Shown: positions 42,361-52,540 of the stretch, one piece after another
Numbering within the stretch: the first letter of the stretch is position 1
Layout of the letters: each line of letters begins with the position of its first letter
NCBI RefSeq assembly: GCF_014268885.2
Contig: NZ_CP077095.1
Location: 4,433,001 to 4,497,000 of the forward strand
From: Pseudomonas xantholysinigenes
Lineage (GTDB): Bacteria > Pseudomonadota > Gammaproteobacteria > Pseudomonadales > Pseudomonadaceae
Reading direction: 5' to 3'
DNA length: 64,000 bases
The notes under the pieces: model-generated
Databases searched by the model: none
Seen by the model: only the letters and a program-made list of their open reading frames with translations
Told to the model about the DNA's origin: nothing
Made by a program: the position numbers and the translations under genes

Positions 42361-43169
42361 CAACGCGTCCCCAGCAGATCGGCGCGGTAGTCAGGCGCAG
42401 GGAAATGGAAAGGTACCGGACCGTCCGGGTCGCCCTTCATGAACTGGCGGATGCGCGGGTTGTCCGAGCCCATCAGCTCGGCCGGCGTGCCCTGCCCCAG
42501 CACCTGGCCATCACCCACCACATAGATGTAGTCGGCGATGCTGGCGGTTTCCGCCAGGTCGTGGGAAACCACGATGCTGGTGATGCCCAGGGCATCGTTG
42601 AGCAGGCGGATCAGGCGCACCAGCACGCCCATGGCGATCGGGTCCTGGCCGACGAACGGCTCGTCATACATGAGGATCTGCGGATCCAGCGCAATCGCCC
42701 GGGCCAATGCCACGCGGCGCTTCATGCCACCGGACAGCTCGTCGGGCATCAGGTCGATGGCGCCACGCAGGCCCACGGCCTGCAGCTTCATGAGCACGAT
42801 GTCGCGGATCATCTCGTCCGACAGCTGCGTATGCACGCGCAAGGGGAAGGCGACGTTCTCGAAGACATCGAGGTCGGTGAACAATGCACCACTCTGGAAC
42901 AGGACGCCCATCTGCTTGCGCGCATCGAACAGGTCGCTGCGCGAAAGCGCCGGCAGGTTCTGGCCGTTGACCCAGACTTCACCGCTGGACGGGCGCAACT
43001 GCGCGCCCATCAGGCGCAGCAGGGTGGTTTTGCCACACCCCGAAGGCCCCATGATGCCGGTGACCTTGCCGCGGGGAATACGAATGTCCACGTTGCTGAA
43101 AATGCTGCGCGAACCGCGCTTGAAGGTGACGCCCTTCAACTCGACCGCACAGGCGCTATCCACACTCAT
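42360..43169 (-). CDS. mlaF: Phospholipid ABC transporter ATPase MlaF
   Basis: 269 residues, ABC ATPase. Walker [12 protein letters not shown] (about 42-52), signature [14 protein letters not shown], and Walker B ILMYDEPF are present. It energises lipid movement by MlaE-MlaD. First gene of the minus-strand mlaFEDCB operon; the 244 bp to kdsD on the other strand contain divergent promoters. Confidence 0.96.
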   Translation of the reverse strand: MSVDSACAVELKGVTFKRGSRSIFSNVDIRIPRGKVTGIMGPSGCGKTTLLRLMGAQLRPSSGEVWVNGQNLPALSRSDLFDARKQMGVLFQSGALFTDLDVFENVAFPLRVHTQLSDEMIRDIVLMKLQAVGLRGAIDLMPDELSGGMKRRVALARAIALDPQILMYDEPFVGQDPIAMGVLVRLIRLLNDALGITSIVVSHDLAETASIADYIYVVGDGQVLGQGTPAELMGSDNPRIRQFMKGDPDGPVPFHFPAPDYRADLLGTR

Positions 43170-43375
43170 CTAGACTCCTTGCTAGTGCAGCCTCGCCTAG
43201 TTGACGCCGGCCTTCGTCAGGAAGGCACACGCGCCTGTGGCAGGCCGAATAGCGGCGAACTATAGCACCGCTGATAGGCCCGCCCCAAGGCCATCACCCG
43301 ACTCGTTCAGGGCATAGACAGGCTGGCACGACAGACATATGACATTCGATGGATGAGCGTTTCACACATTGCGGC

Positions 43376-43381
43376 TATAAT
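43376..43381 (+). promoter_or_regulatory. Putative -10 element for kdsD
   Basis: A perfect tataat lies 33 bp before the kdsD ATG within gcggctataatcgccgcc. The -35 region at the right distance is poor, so the assignment rests mainly on the -10. Confidence 0.4.
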
Positions 43382-43413
43382 CGCCGCCTTTTCATCAGGC
43401 ATTGCGTTCCGAC

Positions 43414-44388
43414 ATGACCCAATCCAGCGAGCTGATCCAATCCGCCCAGCGCACCCTGCGCCTCGAAGTCGAGGCCGTGGAGGCCCTGCTGGCCCGCATC
43501 GACGGCGATTTCGTCAAAGCTTGCGAGCTGATCCTGGCCAGCAAGGGCCGGGTCGTGGTGGTGGGCATGGGCAAGTCGGGGCACATCGGCAACAAGATTG
43601 CCGCCACCCTGGCCAGCACCGGCACCCCGGCGTTCTTCGTGCATCCGGCCGAGGCCAGCCATGGCGACATGGGCATGATCACCCGTGACGATGTCATTCT
43701 GGCCCTGTCCAATTCCGGCAGCACCGCCGAGATCGTCACCCTGCTGCCGCTGATCAAGCGCCTGGGCATCCAGATGATCAGCCTGACCGGCAATCCGGAC
43801 TCGCCCCTGGCCCAGGCCGCCGAGGTCAACCTCGACGCCAGCGTCGCCCAGGAAGCCTGCCCGCTCAACCTGGCGCCAACCTCCTCGACCACCGCGGCGC
43901 TGGCACTGGGCGATGCCCTGGCCATCGCCCTGCTCGAGGCTCGCGGTTTCACCGCCGAGGACTTCGCGTTCTCCCACCCCGGTGGCGCGCTGGGCCGTCG
44001 CCTGTTGCTGAAGGTCGAAAACGTCATGCACGCCGGCGACGAATTGCCAGTGGTCAGGACCGGCACCCTGCTCAAGGACGCGCTGCTGGAAATGTCTCGC
44101 AAAGGCCTGGGCATGACCGTGGTCCTGGGCAACGACGACAAGCTGGCCGGCGTGTTCACCGATGGCGACCTGCGCCGCAGCCTGGATCGCAACATCGACG
44201 TGCACAAGACGCTCATCGACGAGGTCATGACCGTGCACGGCAAGACCGCCCGCGCCGAGATGCTCGCCGCCGAGGCACTGAAGATCATGGAAGACCACAA
44301 GATCAGCGCGCTGGTGGTCGTCGATCAGGACGACCGCCCGACCGGCGCCCTGAACATGCACGACCTGCTGCGCGCCGGAGTGATGTAA
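43414..44388 (+). CDS. kdsD: D-arabinose-5-phosphate isomerase
   Basis: 324 residues from the ATG at 43414; a TTG four codons earlier is possible. N-terminal SIS (sugar isomerase) domain (KGRVVVVGMGKSGHIGNKIA, about 45-64, then SNSGSTAEIV) and two CBS domains in the C-terminal third (ENVMHAGDELPVV; IDEVMTVHGKTA). It makes arabinose-5-phosphate, the first precursor of Kdo in LPS core. kdsC starts at the very next base. Confidence 0.96.
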   Translation: MTQSSELIQSAQRTLRLEVEAVEALLARIDGDFVKACELILASKGRVVVVGMGKSGHIGNKIAATLASTGTPAFFVHPAEASHGDMGMITRDDVILALSNSGSTAEIVTLLPLIKRLGIQMISLTGNPDSPLAQAAEVNLDASVAQEACPLNLAPTSSTTAALALGDALAIALLEARGFTAEDFAFSHPGGALGRRLLLKVENVMHAGDELPVVRTGTLLKDALLEMSRKGLGMTVVLGNDDKLAGVFTDGDLRRSLDRNIDVHKTLIDEVMTVHGKTARAEMLAAEALKIMEDHKISALVVVDQDDRPTGALNMHDLLRAGVM

Positions 44389-44913
44389 ATGAACCAGGAC
44401 CTGATGCAACGCGGCAAGGCCATCAAACTGGCGGTGTTCGACGTCGATGGCGTGCTCACCGACGGGCGCCTGTATTTCCTCGAGGATGGCAGCGAGTTCA
44501 AGACCTTCAACACCCTCGACGGCCAGGGCATCAAGATGCTCATGGCCTCGGGCGTGACCACCGCGATCATCAGCGGGCGCAAGACCCCAGTGGTCGAGCG
44601 CCGGGCCAAGAACCTCGGCATCCCGCACCTGTTCCAGGGCCGCGAGGATAAACTGGTGGTGCTCGACGGCCTGCTCGCCGAACTCAATCTAAGCTATGAA
44701 CAGGTCGCCTACCTGGGCGACGACCTGCCCGACCTGCCGGTCATCCGCCGCGTGGGCCTGGGCATGGCCGTGCACAATGCCGCGCCGTTCGTGCGCCAGC
44801 ACGCCCACGGTGTGACGCAGGCACGCGGCGGCGAAGGCGCCGCCCGCGAATTCTGCGAACTGATCATGCAGGCCCAGGACACCCTGGACGCTGCCAACGC
44901 CAACTACCTGTAA
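44389..44913 (+). CDS. kdsC: Kdo-8-phosphate phosphatase
   Basis: 174 residues, HAD superfamily without a cap domain (type C0). The nucleophile motif is VFDVDGVLTDGRLYF, and SGRKTPVVERRAK and YLGDDLPDLPVIRRVG are motifs II and IV. It removes phosphate from Kdo-8-phosphate. Immediately adjacent to kdsD and followed by the lpt genes. Confidence 0.96.
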   Translation: MNQDLMQRGKAIKLAVFDVDGVLTDGRLYFLEDGSEFKTFNTLDGQGIKMLMASGVTTAIISGRKTPVVERRAKNLGIPHLFQGREDKLVVLDGLLAELNLSYEQVAYLGDDLPDLPVIRRVGLGMAVHNAAPFVRQHAHGVTQARGGEGAAREFCELIMQAQDTLDAANANYL

Positions 44914-44921
44914 GGCCCCCC

Positions 44922-45494
44922 ATGTTCAGCAAGAAGGTTCGCAATTTTGCGCTGCTTGGCGTGATCGCCGCCGTACTGGCAGCGGTCGGCTACTGGAACA
45001 TCAGCCCCGAGAGCTTCCTCGACCAGCCCACGGCACAGGTCGACGAAAGCGCCATCGACTACTACGCCATCAACGCCCACAGCCTGCAGTTCCTGCCCGA
45101 TGGCAAGCTGCAGTACGAAATGACCGCCGCCAAGGTCGAGCACCTGAAGGCCAGCGAGGTCACCCTGGTGACCACGCCCGACCTGCACATGTACCGTGGC
45201 ACCGAGTACCCGTGGCACGTGCAGAGCAAGCGCGCCGAGGTCAACCCGGACGGCAGCGAGGTGGAACTGATCGACGATGTGCGCGTGGCGCGCACCGACG
45301 AGAAGCAACGCGAAACCATCATCACCAGCACACGCATGACCGTGTTCCCGCAGAAGCAATATGCGCAGACCGAGCAAGCCGTTAGAATCGACGGCGCCGG
45401 TGGCACAACTACGGGCAAAGGAATGAAAGCGTATTTGAAAGAAGGCAGGATGGACCTGCTCTCTAACGTAAGAGGACAGTATGAGGCTCGTTAA
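44922..45494 (+). CDS. lptC: LPS export protein LptC
   Basis: 190 residues: one N-terminal membrane anchor (NFALLGVIAAVLAAVGYW) and a periplasmic beta-jellyroll. It receives lipopolysaccharide from LptB2FG and passes it to LptA. The motif KRAEVNPDGSEVELIDDVRV is typical. Its end overlaps the lptA start by 14 bp. Confidence 0.93.
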   Translation: MFSKKVRNFALLGVIAAVLAAVGYWNISPESFLDQPTAQVDESAIDYYAINAHSLQFLPDGKLQYEMTAAKVEHLKASEVTLVTTPDLHMYRGTEYPWHVQSKRAEVNPDGSEVELIDDVRVARTDEKQRETIITSTRMTVFPQKQYAQTEQAVRIDGAGGTTTGKGMKAYLKEGRMDLLSNVRGQYEAR

Positions 45495-46005
45495 AACCAT
45501 CCCCCTTCTGCTCAGCCTGGGCGTAGCACTGGGAAGCGCGAGCGCCTTCGCCCTGCCGAACGACCGTGACCAGCCGATCCGCATCCAGGCGGACAACGCC
45601 CACCTGGACGACAAACAGGGCGTTGCCACCTACACCGGCGACGTGATCATCACCCAAGGCTCGATGATGATCAAAGGCAACACCGTGACCATGACCCGTG
45701 CCGCCAACGGCGACATCGACGTGGTCACCTCGGTGGGCAACCTGGCCTACTTCGAGCAGCAGCAGAGCGCCGCCAAGCCGGACAAGATGAAAGGCTGGGC
45801 CGTGACCATCCAGTACCAGGCGCAGAAGGACACGGTAATCCTGACCGACCGCGCCAAGGTCGAGAACGAAGGCAACACCACCGAAGGCGAGAAGATCGTC
45901 TACAACACCAAGTCCCAGGTGGCGACCGCCGGTCGTGGCGGCAACGTGACTGCACCGCGTCAGCGTATCGACATGGTCATTCAACCGAAGAAAAAGGCCG
46001 AGTAA
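45481..46005 (+). CDS. lptA: LPS transport periplasmic protein LptA
   Basis: 174 residues with a signal peptide (TIPLLLSLGVALGSASAFA, cleavage near residue 24). The OstA-type fold starts at DQPIRIQADNAHLDDKQGVA. LptA units form the periplasmic bridge carrying lipopolysaccharide from LptC to LptD. It overlaps lptC by 14 bp and ends one base before the lptB ATG. Confidence 0.95.
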   Translation: MRLVKTIPLLLSLGVALGSASAFALPNDRDQPIRIQADNAHLDDKQGVATYTGDVIITQGSMMIKGNTVTMTRAANGDIDVVTSVGNLAYFEQQQSAAKPDKMKGWAVTIQYQAQKDTVILTDRAKVENEGNTTEGEKIVYNTKSQVATAGRGGNVTAPRQRIDMVIQPKKKAE

Positions 46006-46731
<726 letters not shown>

Positions 46732-46905
46732 CCCCGGTCTGCCCGGAGCACTGGCGCACAAGCCTGATCGAGGCTTAAGTTGTTACAGTGCTCTAGGCAA
46801 ACGCTGCAATTTCAGGCATATAACTTGCTTAAATTCGGCGCCCACGCGCCCTACGTGTAGTGGATGGCGCATGCGCGCCGGCAAACAAGGTATTAAGCCC
46901 CTGCC

Positions 46906-48399
46906 ATGAAACCATCGCTCGTCCTAAAAATGGGCCAGCAACTGACGATGACCCCGCAGTTGCAACAGGCCATCCGTCTGCTCCAGCTCTCCACCCTGGA
47001 CCTCCAGCAGGAAATCCAGGAAGCGCTGGAATCCAATCCGATGCTCGAACGTCAGGAAGACGGCGACGATTTCGACAACAGCGACCCGATGGCGGACAAC
47101 GCCGAGAGCAAACCGGTCGCCGAAGTCCAGGACAACAGCTTCCAGGAGCCGAGCGCCAACGCCGAGAGCCAGGAAGACGGCGAATGGGCCGAACGCATTC
47201 CCAACGAACTGCCGGTCGACACCGCCTGGGAAGACATCTACCAGACCAGCGCCAGCAGCCTGCCCAGCAACGATGACGACGAGTGGGACTTCACCACCCG
47301 CACCTCGGTGGGCGAGAGCCTGCAAAGCCACCTGCTCTGGCAACTCAACCTGGCGCCGATGTCCGACACCGACCGCCTGATCGCGGTCACCCTGATCGAC
47401 AGCATCAACGAACAGGGCTACCTGGAAGACACCCTCGAGGAGATCTGCGCAGGCTTCGACCCAGAGCTCGACATCGAGCTGGACGAGGTCGAGGCGGTGC
47501 TGCACCGCATCCAGCAGTTCGAGCCCGCCGGTATCGGCGCCCGCTCCTTGGGTGAGTGCCTGCTGCTGCAATTGCGTCAACTGCCGGCCTCGACGCCGTG
47601 GATGAGCGAGGCCCAGCGCCTGGTCACCGACTTCATCGACCTGCTCGGCAGCCGCGACTACAGCCAGCTGATGCGGCGCATGAAGCTCAAGGAAGACGAG
47701 CTGCGCCAGGTCATCGAGCTCGTACAGACCCTGAACCCGCGCCCCGGCTCACAGATCGAGTCCAGCGAGCCCGAGTATGTGGTGCCCGACGTGATCGTGC
47801 GCAAGGACAGCGAACGCTGGCTGGTCGAGCTCAACCAGGAGGCCGTGCCGCGCCTGCGCGTCAACCCGCAGTATGCCGGCTTCGTGCGCCGCGCCGACAC
47901 CAGCGCCGACAACACCTTCATGCGCAACCAGCTGCAGGAGGCGCGCTGGTTCATCAAGAGCCTGCAGAGCCGCAACGAAACGCTGATGAAGGTGGCGACG
48001 CAGATCGTCGAGCACCAGCGCGGCTTCCTCGACCACGGCGACGAGGCCATGAAGCCACTGGTGCTGCACGACATCGCCGAGGCGGTAGGCATGCACGAGT
48101 CGACCATTTCCCGGGTGACCACGCAGAAATACATGCACACCCCGCGTGGCATCTACGAACTGAAATACTTTTTCTCGAGCCATGTGAGCACCGCCGAAGG
48201 CGGCGAATGCTCGTCCACGGCGATTCGCGCGATCATCAAGAAACTGGTGGCGGCGGAAAATCAGAAAAAGCCATTGAGTGACAGCAAGATCGCTGGTTTA
48301 CTGGAGGCACAAGGCATCCAGGTAGCCCGTCGCACCGTCGCCAAGTACCGCGAGTCGTTGGGGATCGCCCCCTCGAGCGAGCGCAAGCGACTGATGTAG
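46906..48399 (+). CDS. rpoN: RNA polymerase sigma-54 factor
   Basis: 497 residues. Region I ([20 protein letters not shown] with glutamine-rich [20 protein letters not shown], quoted in part) binds activators. An acidic region II follows (about 50-130), then the core-binding domain and the RpoN box [10 protein letters not shown] near residue 480. It directs transcription from -24/-12 promoters, including the gcvH promoter in this window. The 174-bp gap from lptB holds a weak hairpin (aagcctgatcgaggctt) and presumably a promoter. Confidence 0.98.
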   Translation: MKPSLVLKMGQQLTMTPQLQQAIRLLQLSTLDLQQEIQEALESNPMLERQEDGDDFDNSDPMADNAESKPVAEVQDNSFQEPSANAESQEDGEWAERIPNELPVDTAWEDIYQTSASSLPSNDDDEWDFTTRTSVGESLQSHLLWQLNLAPMSDTDRLIAVTLIDSINEQGYLEDTLEEICAGFDPELDIELDEVEAVLHRIQQFEPAGIGARSLGECLLLQLRQLPASTPWMSEAQRLVTDFIDLLGSRDYSQLMRRMKLKEDELRQVIELVQTLNPRPGSQIESSEPEYVVPDVIVRKDSERWLVELNQEAVPRLRVNPQYAGFVRRADTSADNTFMRNQLQEARWFIKSLQSRNETLMKVATQIVEHQRGFLDHGDEAMKPLVLHDIAEAVGMHESTISRVTTQKYMHTPRGIYELKYFFSSHVSTAEGGECSSTAIRAIIKKLVAAENQKKPLSDSKIAGLLEAQGIQVARRTVAKYRESLGIAPSSERKRLM

Positions 48400-48477
48400 C
48401 CCCGGGATGTGCCACCGCGTTTCAGTGGCAGGTGCAAGACCTGCCTCTTTATGCACGGGCAACAAAGGAGAAGCTGT

Positions 48478-48786
48478 ATGCAAGTCAACATCAGTGGACA
48501 GCATGTAGAAGTCACCCAGCCACTGCGCGATTACGTGCTCGAGAAGCTCGCCCGCGTGGAGGGTCATTTCGACAAGATCACCAACGCGACGGTGATCATG
48601 AAAGTCGAGAAGCTGCAGCAGAAGATTGAAGCCACACTCCAGATTCCCGGTGGCGAAGTGGTCGCCAATGCCGAACACCAAGACATGTATGCCGCGATCG
48701 ACGCCCTGGCTGACAAGCTCGACCGCCAACTGAAAAAACACAAGGAAAAACAGCAAAGCCTGCTGCAAGGTGCGGCCGCCCGCTGA
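48478..48786 (+). CDS. hpf: Ribosome hibernation promoting factor
   Basis: 102 residues from the ATG at 48478, after caaaggagaa. The short HPF form: MQVNISGQHVEVTQPLRDYV and the basic C-terminus LDRQLKKHKEKQQ. It binds the 30S subunit decoding region and promotes 100S dimers in stationary phase. Directly downstream of rpoN, as in most gammaproteobacteria. Confidence 0.95.
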   Translation: MQVNISGQHVEVTQPLRDYVLEKLARVEGHFDKITNATVIMKVEKLQQKIEATLQIPGGEVVANAEHQDMYAAIDALADKLDRQLKKHKEKQQSLLQGAAAR

Positions 48787-48798
48787 TACCCCTCATCC

Positions 48799-49263
48799 AT
48801 GATCCGACTTGAAACCATCCTGACCCCCGGCCGTTCCCTCGTGAACGTGCCGGGCGGCAGTAAAAAGCGCGCCCTGGAAAAGGTCGCCAACCTGATCGCC
48901 GAGCAAGTCCCCGAGCTGGAGATGCAGGACGTCTTCGACAAGCTCATCGCTCGCGAGAAACTGGGATCCACCGGTTTTGGCAATGGCATCGCCATTCCCC
49001 ACTGCCGGCTCGAAGGTTGCGTGGCGCCAGTCAGCGCCCTGCTGCACCTGGATGCCCCCATCGATTACGATGCCATCGACGGCGCCCCGGTCGACCTGCT
49101 GTTCGTCCTGCTGGTCCCGGAAGCCGCCACCGATGCGCACCTGGAACTGCTGCGCCAGATCGCCAGCATGCTCGATCGCAAGGAGGTTCGCGATCGCCTG
49201 CGTGCCGCCGACAGCAGCGAGACCCTGTACCAGGTTGTCCTGGACGTACAGAACGAGCACTGA
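48799..49263 (+). CDS. ptsN: PTS-Ntr EIIA protein PtsN
   Basis: 154 residues. The phosphorylated histidine is His68 in [10 protein letters not shown]. It receives phosphate from NPr (ptsO) and, in P. putida, affects carbon repression, potassium and polyhydroxyalkanoate control. The N-terminal [17 protein letters not shown] is typical. rapZ starts 2 bp after its stop. Confidence 0.96.
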   Translation: MIRLETILTPGRSLVNVPGGSKKRALEKVANLIAEQVPELEMQDVFDKLIAREKLGSTGFGNGIAIPHCRLEGCVAPVSALLHLDAPIDYDAIDGAPVDLLFVLLVPEAATDAHLELLRQIASMLDRKEVRDRLRAADSSETLYQVVLDVQNEH

Positions 49264-49265
49264 AC

Positions 49266-50120
49266 ATGCGCCTGATCATCGTCAGCGGCCGCTCCGGCTC
49301 CGGCAAGAGCACCGCCCTCGACGTGCTGGAAGACAACGGCTACTACTGCATCGACAACCTGCCCGCGGGCCTGTTGCCGCAGTTGGCGGAAAACGCCCTG
49401 ATCAATACCGAGCTGCTGCAGCCCAAGGTCGCCGTGTCCATCGACGCACGCAACCTGCCCAGCCACCTGTCGCGTTTTCCGGAACTGCTGCAAGAGGCGC
49501 GCGCACGACACATCCAGTGTGATGTGCTGTACCTGGACGCCGACGAAGAAACCCTGCTCAAGCGCTTCTCGGAAACCCGCCGGCGCCATCCGCTGACCAA
49601 CGACAGCCGCTCGCTGGCCGAAGCCATCCGCGTCGAAAGCGAACTGTTGGGGCCGATCGCCGACCTGGCCGACCTCAAGATCGACACCACCAGCCTGAAC
49701 CTCTACCAGCTGCGCGATTCGATCAAGCTGCGCCTGCTCAACCAACCCGAGCCAGGTACCGCTTTCCTGGTCGAGTCGTTCGGTTTCAAGCGCGGCATGC
49801 CGGTGGACGCCGACCTGGTGTTCGACGTGCGCTGCCTGCCCAACCCGTACTGGAAGCCGGAACTTCGCGAGCATTCCGGCCTCGAACAGCCGGTGATCGA
49901 CTACCTGGCAGCCCAGCCGGACGTCGAGGAGATGTTCCAGGATATCTCCAGCTACCTGCTCAAGTGGCTGCCGCGCTTCGCCGCCAGCAATCGCGCCTAT
50001 GTCACCATCGCCATCGGTTGCACCGGCGGCCATCACCGTTCGGTTTACATCACCGAGCGGCTTGGCCAGTTGCTCCAGCAATCCCTGAAAAACGTCCAGG
50101 TCCGTCACCGCGACCTCTAG
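49266..50120 (+). CDS. rapZ: RNase adapter protein RapZ
   Basis: 284 residues from the ATG at 49266. Walker A GRSGSGKS is at residues 8-15, and the C-terminal [17 protein letters not shown] is diagnostic. RapZ senses glucosamine-6-phosphate and guides RNase E to GlmZ-type sRNAs in enterics; in pseudomonads the RNA target is not clear. A longer in-frame opening from 49017 lies inside ptsN and is a shadow. Confidence 0.95.
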   Translation: MRLIIVSGRSGSGKSTALDVLEDNGYYCIDNLPAGLLPQLAENALINTELLQPKVAVSIDARNLPSHLSRFPELLQEARARHIQCDVLYLDADEETLLKRFSETRRRHPLTNDSRSLAEAIRVESELLGPIADLADLKIDTTSLNLYQLRDSIKLRLLNQPEPGTAFLVESFGFKRGMPVDADLVFDVRCLPNPYWKPELREHSGLEQPVIDYLAAQPDVEEMFQDISSYLLKWLPRFAASNRAYVTIAIGCTGGHHRSVYITERLGQLLQQSLKNVQVRHRDL

Positions 50121-50142
50121 CCCACAGGATATCCGCCCCACG

Positions 50143-50415
50143 ATGCCCGCCCGCGAAATCACCATCATCAACAAGCTGGGCCTGCACGCCCGGGCAGCCG
50201 CCAAGTTCGTCGGCGTGGCCGGACGCTTCCCCTGCCAGGTACGGGTGGGCCGCGCACCGGACAAGCTGGTGGATGGCAAGAGCATCATGGCGGTGATGAT
50301 GCTCGCCGCCGGCAAGGGCACGCCGGTGCACCTGCACACCGAGGGCGAGCAGGACGCTGAAGCCATGGATGCACTGGTCGCGTTGATCGAGAACTTCTTC
50401 GACGAAGGCGAGTGA
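50143..50415 (+). CDS. ptsO: Phosphocarrier protein NPr
   Basis: 90 residues, HPr-like. The phosphorylated residue is His15 in NKLGLHARAAAKFV. SIMAVMMLAAGKGT is the regulatory-serine region. It relays phosphate from PtsP (EI-Ntr) to PtsN. Last gene of the rpoN-hpf-ptsN-rapZ-ptsO cluster; a REP follows. Confidence 0.95.
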   Translation: MPAREITIINKLGLHARAAAKFVGVAGRFPCQVRVGRAPDKLVDGKSIMAVMMLAAGKGTPVHLHTEGEQDAEAMDALVALIENFFDEGE

Positions 50416-50440
50416 ACGCCGCAAGCAACTGCGCGCTTCG

Positions 50441-50485
50441 TGTAGGAGCGGCCTTGTGTCGCGAAAGGGCTGCGTAGCGGCCCCG
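50441..50485. repeat. Single REP after ptsO
   Basis: tgtaggagcggccttgtgtc gcgaaagggctgcgtagcgg form one palindromic REP of the gcggccttgtgtcgcgaaagg family between convergent ptsO and the ZIP gene. Confidence 0.85.
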
Positions 50486-50535
50486 GGACTTCAGCACAAC
50501 TGCGCGATTGCCGGGGCTACAGGGGCCGTGTGGCC

Positions 50536-51429
50536 TCAGGACATCGCCGTATCCATCACCATCATCAAGCAGAACCCGACACACAGCCCCAGGCTCGCCA
50601 GGCGGTGATGCCCATTGCTGCGTGACTCGGGGATGATCTCCTGGGTCACCACCAGCAGCATCGCTCCCGCCGCGCAGGCCAAACCCAACGGCAACAGCAG
50701 TTCGGCGATGTTGACCAACCAGGCGCAGATCACCGCGGCCAACGGCTCGACCAGCCCCGACGCGGCGTCGATCAGAAACGCCTTGAACCGCGGCATCCCC
50801 GCCCCGGCCAACACCAGTGCGATCACCAGCCCCTCCGGCACATCCTGCAGCGCGATACCCATGGCCAGGCTATCGGCATCGGGCATGCCGCCCCCTGCGG
50901 ACACGCCGATGGCCATCCCTTCGGGGATGTTGTGGGCAATGATGGCGATCACAAACAACCAGATCCGTGCAGCGATCACTGGCTGCTGATCGTTGCCGAC
51001 CAAAGCCTCCGGCGAGGCGCCAGAGACCTTGAGATCGACCAGAAACAGGCACAGCGCGCCAAACAGCAGACCGGCGCTGATGACGCCACCGGCGCCCCAA
51101 GGGCTGAAGCCGATGGATTGCGCGGCATCCAGCCCCGGGATGATCAACGAGAACGCCGTGGCCGCCAGCATCACCCCGGCACCAAAACCGAGCAAGGTGT
51201 CGGCAACCGCCACCGGCATGTTGCGGATCACCAGCACCGGTACCGCGCCCAAGGCCGTCCCCAGCGCGCACAAGGCGCCCCCTTCGAGGGCCCGCAGCAT
51301 GCGCGGCTCCAGGTCCAGCCAGGCGATGCCACGCGCTACCAGCAACGCGGTGCCGACCAGCAACAGCAAGGTCCCCAGCGCCAGGCGGAACAGGCGCACA
51401 CTGCTGACAGACATCACCTCGGAGCGCAT
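50536..51429 (-). CDS. ZIP-family metal transporter (GufA/ZupT-like)
   Basis: 297 residues from the ATG at 51429. Eight or so membrane segments. The motif HNIPEGMAIGV (with histidine and glutamate metal ligands) and QDVPEGLVIAL are the paired transmembrane sites of the ZIP family. It would carry divalent metals such as Zn, Fe or Mn into the cytoplasm. A GTG at 51444 overlaps the sodA stop as gtga and an ATG at 51414 is also possible, so the start is uncertain. Following sodA in an iron-regulated unit, Mn or Zn supply would make sense, but this is inference. Confidence 0.88.
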   Translation of the reverse strand: MRSEVMSVSSVRLFRLALGTLLLLVGTALLVARGIAWLDLEPRMLRALEGGALCALGTALGAVPVLVIRNMPVAVADTLLGFGAGVMLAATAFSLIIPGLDAAQSIGFSPWGAGGVISAGLLFGALCLFLVDLKVSGASPEALVGNDQQPVIAARIWLFVIAIIAHNIPEGMAIGVSAGGGMPDADSLAMGIALQDVPEGLVIALVLAGAGMPRFKAFLIDAASGLVEPLAAVICAWLVNIAELLLPLGLACAAGAMLLVVTQEIIPESRSNGHHRLASLGLCVGFCLMMVMDTAMS

Positions 51430-51440
51430 GCCGGCCAGAC

Positions 51441-52052
51441 TCACTTCAGGGCTTCAAGGTAGCGACGTTCCACTTCGGCCCAGTCGACCACGTTGTAGAA
51501 GGCACCGATGTATTCCGGACGACGGTTCTGGTACTTCAGGTAGTAGGCATGCTCCCACACGTCCAGGCCGAGGATGGGGGTGTTGCCATGCATCAGCGGG
51601 CTGTCCTGGTTGCCACTGCTCTCCACCACCAGGTGTTTGTCCGGGGTGACGCTGAGCCAGGCCCAGCCGCTGCCGAAACGGCTCAGCGCGGCCTTGGTGA
51701 ACGCCTCCTTGAAGGCCTCGAAGCCGCCGAGCTGGGCAGCGATGGCCTTGGCTACCTCGCCCTCGGGCTGGCCGCCGCCCTTGGGCGACATCACGGTCCA
51801 GAACAGGGTGTGGTTGGCGTGCCCGCCCCCTTGATTGATCACCGCGCCCTGCAGCTTCTCGGGCAGCTGCCGGACGGCGCCGACCAACTGCTCAACAGGC
51901 CATTCGGCCCACTCGGTGCCATCGATGGCGGCATTGAGGTTGTTGATGTAGGTCTGGTGGTGCTTGCTGTGGTGGATCTCCATGGTCTGGGTGTCGATGT
52001 GCGGTTCCAGTGCATCGTAGGCATAGGGCAACGCAGGCAAGGTATGCGGCAT
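51441..52052 (-). CDS. sodA: Superoxide dismutase, Mn type
   Basis: 203 residues from the ATG at 52052 ([20 protein letters not shown]). Metal ligands: His27 in [11 protein letters not shown], a His in GHANHTLFW, and Asp and His in [12 protein letters not shown]. The segment [20 protein letters not shown] with Gly-Gly and the SodA-type GSGWAWL favour the Mn enzyme. It is the last classical gene of the Fur-controlled fagA-fumC-orfX-sodA set, supplying SOD activity without iron. Confidence 0.93.
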   Translation of the reverse strand: MPHTLPALPYAYDALEPHIDTQTMEIHHSKHHQTYINNLNAAIDGTEWAEWPVEQLVGAVRQLPEKLQGAVINQGGGHANHTLFWTVMSPKGGGQPEGEVAKAIAAQLGGFEAFKEAFTKAALSRFGSGWAWLSVTPDKHLVVESSGNQDSPLMHGNTPILGLDVWEHAYYLKYQNRRPEYIGAFYNVVDWAEVERRYLEALK

Positions 52053-52053
52053 A

Positions 52054-52515
52054 TCAGTGGATTCCGTAGGCAGGTGTGCGATCAGTGATATCCGCGTGCA
52101 CGGCCAGCTCGCTGGCCGCCGGCGCCTGGCGATTGAGCAGGCGTTCGGTACGCGGGTATTGGCCATATTCGGCGATGAAACTCAGCAACTCGGTGTAGGT
52201 CCGCGCGCTGTGGCGCAACGCGGCGTCACGCAGCGCCTGGGGCAGACGCGCGTCCTGGCTGGCCTGCAATAGCCGCTGATGGGCGGCGCACAGGTAGTCG
52301 GCGCTTTCGTGGGGTTGGTTCAGGCGCAGGTGCAGGTCGGCCAGGTTGTGGTGGGCGACGACCAGTGCGGCCACCGCTTCGTCGACGTCATGCCAGCGCT
52401 CGAACAACACCTGGGCCAAGGCCAGCGCTTGCAGGTAGTGCTCGCGGGCGTCGACCAGCTCGCCCTGTTCGAACAGGCGATTGGCATTTTGCGTGGTGCG
52501 TTTCCAGTGCTGCAT
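52054..52515 (-). CDS. OrfX, TPR-like hypothetical protein between fumC and sodA
   Basis: 153 residues from the ATG at 52515, preceded by a strong aggagg. Mostly helical with repeats of the TPR kind: [20 protein letters not shown] (about 10-29), then [20 protein letters not shown] (about 52-71). It corresponds to orfX of the P. aeruginosa fumC-orfX-sodA operon. Its function is unknown. Co-transcription with fumC (25 bp upstream) and sodA (1 bp apart) points to a role in iron starvation or oxidative stress. Confidence 0.82.
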   Translation of the reverse strand: MQHWKRTTQNANRLFEQGELVDAREHYLQALALAQVLFERWHDVDEAVAALVVAHHNLADLHLRLNQPHESADYLCAAHQRLLQASQDARLPQALRDAALRHSARTYTELLSFIAEYGQYPRTERLLNRQAPAASELAVHADITDRTPAYGIH

Positions 52516-52540
52516 GACATGCCTCCTGGGCGGCCCGGGC

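Noticed and set aside
41563..42363. TTG start for mlaE one codon before its ATG
   Set aside because: The ATG at 42360 overlaps the mlaF stop as tgatg, a usual coupling arrangement, so the TTG is not needed.
46732..46905. Possible small RNA or tRNA-like structure between lptB and rpoN
   Set aside because: Only a short aagcctgatcgaggctt stem was seen, with no cloverleaf or terminator pattern.
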